A stretch of DNA of 64,000 bases from positions 25,167-89,166 of the forward strand of contig JAQGDQ010000384.1 of NCBI GenBank assembly GCA_030141605.1, read 5' to 3'. The DNA is from Tubiluchus corallicola. Its lineage: Eukaryota; Priapulida; Priapulimorpha; Priapulimorphida; Tubiluchidae. Position numbers and translations under genes: made by a program. This document shows positions 45,200 to 55,210 of the stretch, in pieces. How positions within the stretch are numbered: position 1 is the first letter of the stretch; each line of letters begins with the position of its first letter. The notes beneath the pieces are model-generated. The model ran no database searches. It worked only from the letters and a program-made list of their open reading frames with translations, and was not told the origin of the DNA.

Positions 45200-48100
45200 A
45201 TGGACAAACAAAAGACAATCTTAAAAATTGTTTGCATATTATTCTTAAACCTACTATTGTATAAAAATATAAACGCTCAACTACCTTGTTCTCCTTTTTA
45301 TGATTTTTACGTAAACTCTGATGATTGCTCCAATCTAATAGATAACTACTGCGTTACTCTTACAGAAGATCCAGATGGAAACACAGTGGCAGACCTAATC
45401 CCAAAACATTTACCAAATACATATGATTTTGCTGGCACAGGCACAAATGTAACAGGGACTTACTCGGTTGAAATTAAAGATGAAAATGGAGCGTATATAG
45501 GAATATCAAACGAAGAAGCAGGAATAGAAAACGGTGATGATGATGATTGGTATCTAGACTTTGGAAAAATTACATTTCCTGAGGATGCAACATGCCTTGA
45601 ATATAAATTAATTTTTAACCCAGATGAAATTGGGGAAAGTATCTTTATAGAAATAATCATCTGCAAAAAACCAGAGATGCAATATTTGCTTTACCGAGGA
45701 TCTTTTGTGTGCGGGGATTTATCTCTTACAGACTATGAAATAATCATAGATGCTCCCGAAGCCAAAGATATAGCCTACTATCTTCTATTTGATAATAGGG
45801 GTTTTAGTCCTGGCACTCCTCCTAATGACATTCCCCCAGTCCCTGACGATATTGATAACTACGCAGTATCTCAACCCTCTGGCTTAGACTTAGCAAATAT
45901 TCAAGATAACTTGAATAGAGATTTCTTCTTAGATGATATAGACGGAGGAAATATATCTCCCATCAAAGATCATTGGATATATATACTTGGGAAAAACGCC
46001 ACTTGCTCACTAATGCGCATAGATAAAAATGGACCTAGGTATCACGAAGAAGACACTTGGACTACGAGACCTGAAGCCGAACTATCATTTTTGGATGAAA
46101 ACATTACCAACCTCTGTAATAATGACGAAGTAGGAATAATAGTAAAATTATTTAATGGCTATGTAGGCATGAAAGAATATACCTATACTCTTGTCAATCA
46201 AACTACTGGTACAGAATTAAGACCTATAACAGTTCAGTCAGAAGATGAATCAGTTGACCCTGTACTTGATACTGTTTATATTACAGAAGCGGGAAACTAC
46301 GTTGTAAAGTCCATATCACTATACTACCCTGATCTTCCTTATCCTCCTCCTAATAATCCTTGTTCTAGTGAAGAACCTGCTTCAGACATAATAACTATAG
46401 CAGAAGGTTTTGAAGCAAGCATAACAAGTAAGTATTTCTGCCTAAATGACAAGAAAAATTGTAGTATAAGCATAAGTGGAAACGACAACTACCCTATCAC
46501 GGTTACATACAGTACCCCTTCTGGAAACGAACAGTACACGTTTAACGGAGAAGAAGATATACCTTATATTGTAGCGCTTACAGAAGAAGGAGAATATTCT
46601 CTTGTTTCGGCTGTAGACGGTGAAAACAAATGTAGTGCAAACCTGAAAGGAACTGCGATTGTAGGTGGCAGCCCCACAGCAAGGTTTGTTGATTCAGAAG
46701 CAAAGATATGTACTGGACAAAGAAGCACTGTAGAATTAGAACTTACGGGAGCAACAGAGCTCGAAGTAAAATACTCATTTACCCCAAAAGGTGGAGCTGA
46801 GGGACTTGACAGAATAATACCAACCATTGGCAGCACCTACCCTGCAAAAGACATAACTCACGATTTTACCATTCCTGCAGATGATGCAGATGGAGAAGGT
46901 GTTTATACCTTAAAAAGTGTAAAAAGTCTGTGTGATCAAAGAAATGACCTTAATGACGATAATGATGTATCTCCTGATGTAGATGGATATATAATGGACA
47001 ACTTCAACGAAATAAATGTAAGCATAGAAGAACTTCCTACTGCTATATTTCCGGCTCATGTAAATATTTCCTCTTGTTTTGGGCAACCCCATTCTTACAC
47101 AATAAATTTAGAAGGAGAGCCTCCATTTAGCTTTACCTTTTTAGAATACGAAAACACCCCTCCTTATACTGAACCTTTGTTCAGAGATGTAGTTACTGAT
47201 TACCCCGAAGATACGTATACTCGAAATGTAGAACCAACAACAGGTGAACAAAAAAGGTTGCTCTTCCAATTAGAATACTTTGAAATAACAGATAAAAATT
47301 GCTCAAACGCAGACTATGGGCATTCTGGAACTCTCAATCTCTCAGAATATAACGAGCTAATACCTTATTTCGATATAGAAGAACCTAAAACAATGGATAT
47401 TTGCGGGAATGACACTATTTTTTCCATACCCATAATAATAGAAGGAGTAGATGCAGGAAGTACAATTACTGATATTTATCCTTTTTCAACTTTTGAAGAA
47501 CTTAATCCTGGACCTGATGGCGAAAATTATTATTCAATAGATACAGCCATAACAGTTACTGGTGTAATAACTCTTAAAATAGATTCTGTAAAAGATGATA
47601 ATGGTTGTGTAAGTCTAAAAACAGATGAGATGACTATAAATGCTAAAGAATATCCCCTTGCTCACTTTCAAGATGCTCCTTACCTTTGCCAAGGCAATGG
47701 AATTATAATACCTATTGAGAAAAGAGGTACTACCACACCCCTTTTTCTCTCTTACACAAAAGATGGGGAATATCAAAGAGAAGAAAATATTACTACTGAT
47801 ATCTTCGAAATAGAAGACCCCAGCCTTTCTATCTATATTTTAGATACCATACAGACAAAACAAGGAGATGGCGAAGAAAATTGTATCACTATACTACAAG
47901 ACACATTGGAAGTAAAAGAAGGTCCTGTTGGTATTTCTATTAATGAAGACCCCCCGGGAGACGAGATATGCCCTGATTCGATAAAAACACTTATAATAGG
48001 AAAGGATGATGATGATACCTCTAAGGATATTGTTTATACCTGGTTGGACTGTTCCAGTTGTGGCGATGAAAGAGCAATAATTCTCAAAGAAAAAGATAAA

Positions 48101-48781
48101 GACTCTACCATTATATTAAAAGCAGAAACAACCCACACAGATATTACTGCTTGTATCGTTTACGATACACTTACACTTACAATATTCCCTAAACCAGAAA
48201 CTGAGGATAATCCTGTATTTATATATCCCGAAGACCTTGGCGAAGACAGAACAACGAATATAGCATTTAACGATATTATATCTGAACTAGCAACTCCATT
48301 GTACAGTGAAATAAATTCATCTAAATTCGTTACAATAAAAAAATTAGACCCCTCCACTGGAGAGTTAGAATACAATGCTGGCAACTCAACACAAGTAAAG
48401 CAAGATATATTCACATATGCTCTAAAAATGGATGAATGCCCTGCAAAAATAGATACTGGAAGAGTTGTTTTTATATATCCTAATTTCCCTCAAGACTCTT
48501 TGCTTATTCCAGAAGGAATATCTCCCAATGAGGACGGAAAAAATGATTACCTTAAAATTAGCATCCAAAGAGAAGATGAAACAATCATTTATCGAAAAGA
48601 TGAAGAAATACCCAATAGCAGCATAGAAATATTTAACCGATGGGGCGAAAAAATATACGAAGCATCTCCCTATAAAAACAACTGGGGAGATACCAATATT
48701 CCTGATGGAACCTATTTTTATATATTTCGACTGCCTGAGAAAAACCTAATCAAAAAAAGCTACATTCAAATCAAAAAATAA
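45200..48781 (+). CDS. Large T9SS type B cargo protein (gliding-motility C-terminal domain)
   Basis: A 1193-residue secreted protein. The signal peptide ends NINAQ (residue 27). Most of the chain is Asp/Glu-rich beta sequence with many single cysteines and no recognised enzyme domain; Ig-like modules are likely. The last 95 residues carry the type B sorting domain: IPEGISPNEDGKNDYLKI, SIEIFNRWGEKIYEASPYKNNWG, DGTYFYIFRL and a final SYIQIKK. Such proteins cross the outer membrane through SprA and are usually linked to PorP/SprF anchors. No PorP/SprF gene follows here. A second, shorter cargo gene is 67 bp downstream with almost the same C-terminal motif. Confidence 0.85.
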   Translation: MDKQKTILKIVCILFLNLLLYKNINAQLPCSPFYDFYVNSDDCSNLIDNYCVTLTEDPDGNTVADLIPKHLPNTYDFAGTGTNVTGTYSVEIKDENGAYIGISNEEAGIENGDDDDWYLDFGKITFPEDATCLEYKLIFNPDEIGESIFIEIIICKKPEMQYLLYRGSFVCGDLSLTDYEIIIDAPEAKDIAYYLLFDNRGFSPGTPPNDIPPVPDDIDNYAVSQPSGLDLANIQDNLNRDFFLDDIDGGNISPIKDHWIYILGKNATCSLMRIDKNGPRYHEEDTWTTRPEAELSFLDENITNLCNNDEVGIIVKLFNGYVGMKEYTYTLVNQTTGTELRPITVQSEDESVDPVLDTVYITEAGNYVVKSISLYYPDLPYPPPNNPCSSEEPASDIITIAEGFEASITSKYFCLNDKKNCSISISGNDNYPITVTYSTPSGNEQYTFNGEEDIPYIVALTEEGEYSLVSAVDGENKCSANLKGTAIVGGSPTARFVDSEAKICTGQRSTVELELTGATELEVKYSFTPKGGAEGLDRIIPTIGSTYPAKDITHDFTIPADDADGEGVYTLKSVKSLCDQRNDLNDDNDVSPDVDGYIMDNFNEINVSIEELPTAIFPAHVNISSCFGQPHSYTINLEGEPPFSFTFLEYENTPPYTEPLFRDVVTDYPEDTYTRNVEPTTGEQKRLLFQLEYFEITDKNCSNADYGHSGTLNLSEYNELIPYFDIEEPKTMDICGNDTIFSIPIIIEGVDAGSTITDIYPFSTFEELNPGPDGENYYSIDTAITVTGVITLKIDSVKDDNGCVSLKTDEMTINAKEYPLAHFQDAPYLCQGNGIIIPIEKRGTTTPLFLSYTKDGEYQREENITTDIFEIEDPSLSIYILDTIQTKQGDGEENCITILQDTLEVKEGPVGISINEDPPGDEICPDSIKTLIIGKDDDDTSKDIVYTWLDCSSCGDERAIILKEKDKDSTIILKAETTHTDITACIVYDTLTLTIFPKPETEDNPVFIYPEDLGEDRTTNIAFNDIISELATPLYSEINSSKFVTIKKLDPSTGELEYNAGNSTQVKQDIFTYALKMDECPAKIDTGRVVFIYPNFPQDSLLIPEGISPNEDGKNDYLKISIQREDETIIYRKDEEIPNSSIEIFNRWGEKIYEASPYKNNWGDTNIPDGTYFYIFRLPEKNLIKKSYIQIKK

Positions 48782-48848
48782 GATAACTTTATATTTTAAA
48801 ATACCCTTATTCTTTTTTATACTAAGAATAAAATCATAATAACTGTAA

Positions 48849-50069
48849 ATGAAAATTTTATTTTATGTAATAACCTTTTTTTTGTTGTCCTTAGTTGCTG
48901 CAAAAGTATCTGCACAGGCAACACTTTACCCAATTATTTCATTCCTTCAACAAGCAGATGGGTTCGCTTGCGAAAAAGATAGCGTGTCTCTCGTTATAGA
49001 AGGTAATAATCCCCCTTGGGAAACAACATATACCTACATAGAAAAACCAACAGGACATATAATTAAAAAAAATATCATCACCAGCAATAAGCAACAAAAA
49101 ATCTATGGAGAAGATGCCCAAGAATATACATTGCTCAGCATAGAAAACTATCCTACACCTAATCCCGAACACCTTAGCAGCAATTTACCTCAAACAATCC
49201 TTGTAGGCTCTCCGCCTATCTCCTCGTCCATTATAGAAAGTCCTAAAGGTCTCCAAATATGTACACAAACAGAAAAAGAATTAAACATAGTAAATCCAAA
49301 TTCCACCTATGACTATCTTTGGCTAAATGATGGTACTACAAGTACAAAAAAACCTATCTCCATATCCGGAGATACTTCTTTTATTTTACAAACTACCAAA
49401 ATCTATGATTTTTCTTCTAAATTACCATTCGAATGCCACCACTACGATACTATACAATTTACCACATATCCTAAACCCCGAGCCACTCCTGACACCCTAT
49501 TTATACACGAGAAAGAAACAACAAGCACTTTCAACCCCACAGAAAATGACAAAATACAAGGACCTATTAATTTCGATATTGTTGAGCCTGCACTACAACT
49601 ACAAATAATACAAAACCGACAAACAGGAGAAATTCAGTATTACACTCCTCATTATGCAAAGGGTCGAGATAAACTTTCTTACAAGATAGGTTGCTCCGAA
49701 AACTCAGACACTACTACTATTACATTTATTATAACCAACGACCCTAAAGCAAAAATATTTATTCCACAGGGCATATCTCCCAACGGAGATGGGAAAAATG
49801 ATATACTCATTATTAGCATAGAAACCCCCGAAGGACAAAAAATATCTGAAGAATACGCCACAATACCCGACAGTAAATTAACAATATTTAACCGTAGAGG
49901 AGATAAAATATATGAAGCCTCTCCCTACAAAAACAATTGGCAAGGAGAAAGCAATGTGGCTAAAATTGTTTCCAACTATATACAAGTGCCACAAGGTATA
50001 TATTTTTATATATTTGAATTACCTTTGCAAAGTATTACCAAAAAAGGATATGTAAACATTAAGTATTAA
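48849..50069 (+). CDS. T9SS type B cargo protein
   Basis: A 406-residue relative of the preceding gene. The signal peptide ends VSAQA (residue 24). The C-terminal domain repeats its partner nearly word for word: IPQGISPNGDGKNDILII, KLTIFNRRGDKIYEASPYKNNW, GIYFYIFELP, KKGYVNIKY. The upstream part is a different, shorter beta-rich region. The shared EASPYKNNW block suggests duplication of the sorting domain or whole gene. It is followed after 21 bp by the OmpA-family lipoprotein, which may anchor or present the cargo (inference). Confidence 0.82.
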   Translation: MKILFYVITFFLLSLVAAKVSAQATLYPIISFLQQADGFACEKDSVSLVIEGNNPPWETTYTYIEKPTGHIIKKNIITSNKQQKIYGEDAQEYTLLSIENYPTPNPEHLSSNLPQTILVGSPPISSSIIESPKGLQICTQTEKELNIVNPNSTYDYLWLNDGTTSTKKPISISGDTSFILQTTKIYDFSSKLPFECHHYDTIQFTTYPKPRATPDTLFIHEKETTSTFNPTENDKIQGPINFDIVEPALQLQIIQNRQTGEIQYYTPHYAKGRDKLSYKIGCSENSDTTTITFIITNDPKAKIFIPQGISPNGDGKNDILIISIETPEGQKISEEYATIPDSKLTIFNRRGDKIYEASPYKNNWQGESNVAKIVSNYIQVPQGIYFYIFELPLQSITKKGYVNIKY

Positions 50070-50090
50070 TTTTTACTCTTTATTAAAAAA

Positions 50091-51125
50091 ATGAAACAAC
50101 TATTATTTATCATAATTCTTATTGCAACATCTTGTGTGCCTATATCACAATTACAACAAGTTGAAAATCAAAATCAAGAACAACAGGAAGAAATAACAAA
50201 CCTTACTACACAAAACCAGAGCTTAAAAACCAACAATATAGAATTGGGAACTCAAGTAGAAGACCAAAACCAACTAATCGATAACTTAGAGCAAGAAATC
50301 TATAAATTAGAAAACAATTACAGGCAAATAACTACTAAACACCAAAAAACAATAGAAGAAAACCAAAAAATACTTACTCAGCAAAAGGAACTCTCACACC
50401 AACAAGCCACCGAAATAAATAGCATTTTGCAACAGTTACAAAACACACAAACAGACCTTCAACACCAACAAGACAACATCAGCCAAATAAGAAATAAACT
50501 ATTAAATAAAGAGCAGGACATCAGCACACTACAAACAGAAATAGGAAAGAAAGACCAACAGCTTATCAGCAAAAACACAGAGCTCACGAAAAAAAACCAG
50601 CGCCTTGTAGAATTAGAAAATCTCTTATATAAAAGAGATTCTGCCTCTAACCAACTAAAAACAGAAATACAAAAAGCCCTTGTTGGCTTTCAACAACAAG
50701 ACTTACAAGTACATAAAAAAAATGGAAAAATATATGTTTCTCTACAAGAAAAAATGCTCTTTCAGCAAGGAAAATACGATGTGTCTGCACAAGCTATACA
50801 AGCTATCAAACAACTTGGGAAAATTTTAGAACAAAACCCTAACATCAATATTACAATAGAAGGACATACTGACGACATTCCTTACAAGCCAAATTCAATC
50901 ATACAAGACAACTGGGACCTCAGCACTAAAAGAGCTACACAAATAATCAGAGCTATATTACAACATACTAACATAGCACCTGAAAGAATAACCGCATCAG
51001 GAAGAGCAGAATATGAACCAATTAATTCAGAAAAAACAGCACAGGCAAGAACATTGAATAGAAGAACAGAAATAATACTTACTCCTAAGTTAGACCAAAT
51101 ATTAGAACTTATAGAAAATAATTAG
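50091..51125 (+). CDS. OmpA-family lipoprotein with long coiled coil
   Basis: The lipobox ends at Cys15 (IILIATSC). Residues about 20-200 are a Gln/Asn/Leu-rich heptad coiled coil. Residues 205-335 form an OmpA-like peptidoglycan-binding domain: NITIEGHTDDIPYKP, NWDLSTKRATQIIRAIL, ITASGRAEYEPI and LNRRTEIILTPK. Such proteins tie the outer membrane to the wall. Placement directly after two T9SS cargo genes suggests a role in surface attachment or secretion, although GldN/PorE-type links were not identified. Confidence 0.88.
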   Translation: MKQLLFIIILIATSCVPISQLQQVENQNQEQQEEITNLTTQNQSLKTNNIELGTQVEDQNQLIDNLEQEIYKLENNYRQITTKHQKTIEENQKILTQQKELSHQQATEINSILQQLQNTQTDLQHQQDNISQIRNKLLNKEQDISTLQTEIGKKDQQLISKNTELTKKNQRLVELENLLYKRDSASNQLKTEIQKALVGFQQQDLQVHKKNGKIYVSLQEKMLFQQGKYDVSAQAIQAIKQLGKILEQNPNINITIEGHTDDIPYKPNSIIQDNWDLSTKRATQIIRAILQHTNIAPERITASGRAEYEPINSEKTAQARTLNRRTEIILTPKLDQILELIENN

Positions 51126-51199
51126 ATAAACTAAAAGTCCAGAATTAATAATCATTGTATTATTTTTAACCTTTAATTCCCAATTTTCAATCAAAGAAA

Positions 51200-54100
51200 A
51201 TGGCTCAATTTACGCACCTACACGTTCATACTCAATATTCTATTTTAGATGGGGCATCAGCCATATCAAAGCTTATCAAAAAAACCAAGGAATTAGGGAT
51301 GAACTCCATAGCCATTACCGACCACGGCTATATGTATGGTGTTAAAGAATTTTACAATACAGCTAAAAAAGAAGGAGTAAAACCTATCATAGGAGTAGAA
51401 ACCTATGTAGCAAGGCGAACTCTTTACGATAAAGACAAAAACAATAGGGCAGACCGAAGTGGGCATCATCTTATATTACTTGCTAAAAATAAAATAGGAT
51501 ATAAGAACCTTATCAAACTTACATCTGTTGCAGCTACTGATGGATTTTATTACAAACCAAGAATAGACAAACAACTTTTAGAAAAACATCGCGAAGGGCT
51601 TATCGCATTAAGTGCCTGTATTGGAGGAGAGCTGGCTCAAAAAGCCCTTAAAGAAAATGAAAAAGCAGCCGAAAAAGCCTTATTGTGGTATAAAAATCTT
51701 TTCGGGAAAGACTTTTATGTAGAGTTGCAACGACATCAAACAGGCAATCCAAAACAAGATAATGAACTATACGACAAGCAAATACAAGTTGGTGAGATAC
51801 TTACAAAACTTGCTGAAAAACATAATGTAAAAATCATAGCAACCAACGATTTGCACTTCATCAACAAGGAAGATGCAGAGGCTCACGACCGCCTTATTTG
51901 CCTCAATACTGGCAAAGACTTTAACGACCCTACTCGAATGAGATACACGAAGGAAGAGTATCTTAAAACACAGGAGGAAATGGCTGCTTTATTTGCAGAT
52001 TTACCAGAGGCAATAGAAAACACACAAGAGATAGCAAACAAAATTGAGGACTATGAGATAGATAGCCAACCTATAATGCCTGATTTTTCCCTACCCAAAG
52101 AATTTAATAGCGAAGACGCTTATCTCAAACATATCACTTACGAAGGAGCAAAAAAACGATGGAAGGAAATTACACCCGAAATTAAAGAACGTTTAGATTT
52201 TGAACTGGAGACTATTAAAAAAATGGGGTTCCCCGGTTATTTTCTTATCGTTTGGGATTTGTTGAAAGCAGCCCGCGAGTTAGGCGTGAGAGTAGGCCCT
52301 GGAAGAGGCTCTGCAGCAGGTTCGGCAGTAGCCTATTGCACAAAAATAACAGATATAGACCCCTTGAAATATAATCTTCTTTTCGAGCGTTTTCTTAATC
52401 CTGACCGTATATCAATGCCTGATATAGATATAGATTTTGATGACGATGGTAGAGAAAAGGTGTTGGATTGGACTGTTAAAAAATATGGTAAAGAGAAAGT
52501 AGCACATATTATCACCTTTGGAACGATGGCAGCTAAAATGGCTATTCGCGATATTGCTCGTGTGCAAAAACTACCTTTGCCTGATGCAGATTATCTTGCC
52601 AAACTTGTTCCCGATACTCCTGGTACCACCCTAGAAAAGGCTTACAAAGAAGTTCCCGAGTTAGCAAAGGAAAAAAAATCACCTAATGAACTTAGAAGAC
52701 TTACATTACAATATGCTGAACAACTCGAAGGAGCGGTCAGACAAACGGGAATTCACGCCTGTGGCATTATTATAGGAAGAGATAATTTGAACGAGCACAT
52801 ACCTCTTTGTCAGCCCAAAGATGCCAACTTACTTGCCACTCAATACGAGGGTAACTTTGTAGAGCAGATAGGAATGCTTAAAATGGATTTTCTTGGGTTG
52901 AAAACGCTTTCTATTATCAAGGACACGGTAGATAATATCAAACTTTCAAAAAATATAGAAATAGATATAGACAACTTACCCTTTGAAGACTCTATTACCT
53001 ACCAACTATTTGCCAAAGGAGAAACTACGGGTATCTTTCAATTTGAGTCGGCAGGAATGAAAAAACACCTAAAACAACTGCAACCTACACGCTTTGAAGA
53101 CCTTGTGGCAATGAATGCTCTTTATCGCCCAGGGCCGATGGAGTATATACCTTCGTTCACAAGAAGAAAACACGGTAAAGAAAGTATCAATTACGACCAT
53201 CCAATGATGGAAGAATACTTGCAAGAAACCTATGGCATCACTGTGTTTCAAGAGCAAGTAATGCTATTGGCTCGCAAGTTGGCTAATTTCACACGTGGAC
53301 AATCAGATAGTCTGCGAAAGGCAATGGGAAAGAAAATAGCCTCAATGATGGCAGAGTTAAAAAAAGAATTCATCGCAGGATGCAATAACAATCCGAAGTT
53401 TATAGAAGGATGCAAAGAGAAAGAGCCTAATAAATTGATAGAAAAAATATGGCGCGACTGGGAAGCATTTGCTAAGTATGCTTTCAATAAATCACATTCA
53501 GTATGCTATGCCTATTTAGCCTACCAAACGGCTTATCTTAAAGCACATTATCCTGCGGAGTTTATGGCTGCAATACTTAGCCGTAATCTTAACAATATTG
53601 ATAAGATAGCGACTTTTATGGATGAATGTAAGCAGATGGGGTGCAATGTGACCACTCCAGATATTAACCAAAGCCATGTGAAATTTACAGTAGATAATGA
53701 AGGGAATATAAGATTTGGAATGGCAGGTATTAAAAATGTAGGTAAAAATGCAGTAGAAGAAATTATAAAAGAGAGAAAAAAAAATGGAAAATTTGAAGAT
53801 ATTTATGATTTTATAGAGCGCGTAGATACTTACACTGTCAACAAGAAAAACTTGGAAGCACTTGCTACAGCGGGGGGATTTGATAGTTTCAAAGATATAC
53901 ACAGAAGCCAGTATATAGAACCTAATGACAAAAATACCACTTTCATAGAAGAACTTACAAAATATGGTAGCAAGATAAAGGAGGGGCAAGATACTGCGCA
54001 AACATCTCTCTTTGGTGGCGATACTATTGTGCAGGTACAAAAACCTCAACCACCCCAAATAGAGGAATGGAATGCTATGGAGAAACTCAACAAAGAGAAA

Positions 54101-54712
54101 GAACTTGTTGGGATATATCTTTCTGCACATCCATTGCAAGACTATCAATTTGAGATGCAAAACTATTGTAAAACAAAATTGAGCCAATTACAAGAACTTT
54201 CTCAGCTCAATGGCAAAGACATTACTGTAGGGGGAATGGTGGTCAAGGCAGTAGAAAGAACTTCCAAAAATGGTAATATTTATGGTGTACTTACATTAGA
54301 AGACTTTACGGGTTCTCACGAGTTTTTCTTCTTCCCCAAAGACTACGTAAAATATAAAAATTTTTTTACCAAGGGCTATATCATAGCTATAAAGGGTAAA
54401 GTGCAACCGCGATATTCAGGAAATGATTACGAAGTAAAAATTAACAATATTATGTTGCTTTCGGAGATAAAAGAAAAGATAAGCAAAGTAGCTATTAATA
54501 TACCTCTTAGTACATTAACGCCCGAATTTATAAACCAGTTCCATCAACTCACACAAAACAACCAAGGCAAAGTTACCTTGTATTTTAAAGTGTATGACGA
54601 TGAAACAAACATCAATGTAGATTTATTCTCCGTCAACCAACGGGTTAATCTGTCAATAGATTTTATAAAATATTTTGAAAAAAATAATGACCTTCAATTA
54701 AAAATTAAGTAA
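51200..54712 (+). CDS. dnaE: DNA polymerase III alpha subunit
   Basis: The replicative polymerase. The N-terminal PHP domain has HLHVHTQYSILDGA and ITDHGYMYGVKEF. The catalytic palm shows GPGRGSAAGSAVAY and PDIDIDFDD (starting at residue 406), which carries the metal-binding aspartates. FQEQVMLLARKLANFTRGQSD and the KSHSVCYAYLAYQTAYLKAHYP fingers motif follow. The tandem HhH region and OB-fold (DITVGGMVVKAVERTSKNG) are complete. The length of 1170 is normal. The neighbour trxA starts 40 bp later. Confidence 0.97.
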   Translation: MAQFTHLHVHTQYSILDGASAISKLIKKTKELGMNSIAITDHGYMYGVKEFYNTAKKEGVKPIIGVETYVARRTLYDKDKNNRADRSGHHLILLAKNKIGYKNLIKLTSVAATDGFYYKPRIDKQLLEKHREGLIALSACIGGELAQKALKENEKAAEKALLWYKNLFGKDFYVELQRHQTGNPKQDNELYDKQIQVGEILTKLAEKHNVKIIATNDLHFINKEDAEAHDRLICLNTGKDFNDPTRMRYTKEEYLKTQEEMAALFADLPEAIENTQEIANKIEDYEIDSQPIMPDFSLPKEFNSEDAYLKHITYEGAKKRWKEITPEIKERLDFELETIKKMGFPGYFLIVWDLLKAARELGVRVGPGRGSAAGSAVAYCTKITDIDPLKYNLLFERFLNPDRISMPDIDIDFDDDGREKVLDWTVKKYGKEKVAHIITFGTMAAKMAIRDIARVQKLPLPDADYLAKLVPDTPGTTLEKAYKEVPELAKEKKSPNELRRLTLQYAEQLEGAVRQTGIHACGIIIGRDNLNEHIPLCQPKDANLLATQYEGNFVEQIGMLKMDFLGLKTLSIIKDTVDNIKLSKNIEIDIDNLPFEDSITYQLFAKGETTGIFQFESAGMKKHLKQLQPTRFEDLVAMNALYRPGPMEYIPSFTRRKHGKESINYDHPMMEEYLQETYGITVFQEQVMLLARKLANFTRGQSDSLRKAMGKKIASMMAELKKEFIAGCNNNPKFIEGCKEKEPNKLIEKIWRDWEAFAKYAFNKSHSVCYAYLAYQTAYLKAHYPAEFMAAILSRNLNNIDKIATFMDECKQMGCNVTTPDINQSHVKFTVDNEGNIRFGMAGIKNVGKNAVEEIIKERKKNGKFEDIYDFIERVDTYTVNKKNLEALATAGGFDSFKDIHRSQYIEPNDKNTTFIEELTKYGSKIKEGQDTAQTSLFGGDTIVQVQKPQPPQIEEWNAMEKLNKEKELVGIYLSAHPLQDYQFEMQNYCKTKLSQLQELSQLNGKDITVGGMVVKAVERTSKNGNIYGVLTLEDFTGSHEFFFFPKDYVKYKNFFTKGYIIAIKGKVQPRYSGNDYEVKINNIMLLSEIKEKISKVAINIPLSTLTPEFINQFHQLTQNNQGKVTLYFKVYDDETNINVDLFSVNQRVNLSIDFIKYFEKNNDLQLKIK

Positions 54713-54752
54713 TATTGTAATTGAATTTTAAATTTTTAAAACATTATAGAAA

Positions 54753-55070
54753 ATGGCAGTTGAAATCACAGACACAAATTTTGAAGAAGTAGTATTAAAA
54801 GCGAATAAACCTGTACTTGTAGATTTTTGGGCTCCTTGGTGTGGGCCTTGCCGTATTGTAGGTCCAATAGTAGAAGACCTAGCCAAAGAATATGATGGGA
54901 AAGTAATAATAGGAAAGCTCAATGTAGATGACAACCCAAATATATCTGCTAAATATGGAGTGATGAATATCCCTACAATATTATTTTTCAATAATGGAGA
55001 AATGACGAACAAGCAAGTAGGAGCAGTACCTAAAAATATTCTTGCAGAAAAACTAAACTCCTTAATATAA
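54753..55070 (+). CDS. trxA: Thioredoxin
   Basis: A 105-residue cytoplasmic disulfide reductase of normal length with the active site WCGPC at residues 29-33, VDFWAPWC before it and the cis-proline loop NIPTILFF. No signal peptide is present, so it is the cytoplasmic type. dnaE followed by trxA in Bacteroidota is a familiar pair. A 17-bp perfect hairpin ends the unit. Confidence 0.96.
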   Translation: MAVEITDTNFEEVVLKANKPVLVDFWAPWCGPCRIVGPIVEDLAKEYDGKVIIGKLNVDDNPNISAKYGVMNIPTILFFNNGEMTNKQVGAVPKNILAEKLNSLI

Positions 55071-55087
55071 TATCAAAAAGTAACAGA

Positions 55088-55140
55088 TATTATAAATGCT
55101 ATACACAGACTCCTTTGAATATGGTATAGCATTTATAATA
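55088..55140. terminator. Hairpin with perfect 17-bp arms between trxA and the GH43 locus
   Basis: TATTATAAATGCTATAC (55088-55104) is exactly inverted at 55124-55140 around a 19-base loop. It lies between convergent genes, 18 bp after trxA, so a bidirectional terminator is likely. Confidence 0.65.
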
Positions 55141-55210
55141 AAGCAACAAAATATTAATAATAGCAATTTTAGTTACCTGAATGTTTCTCTTGTAGAGGCA
55201 AAATAATATC

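Noticed and set aside
53516-54187. Minus-strand frame of about 220 codons inside dnaE
   Set aside because: It lies wholly antisense to a highly conserved gene and has Phe/Tyr/Ile-rich, low-complexity composition typical of an antisense shadow.
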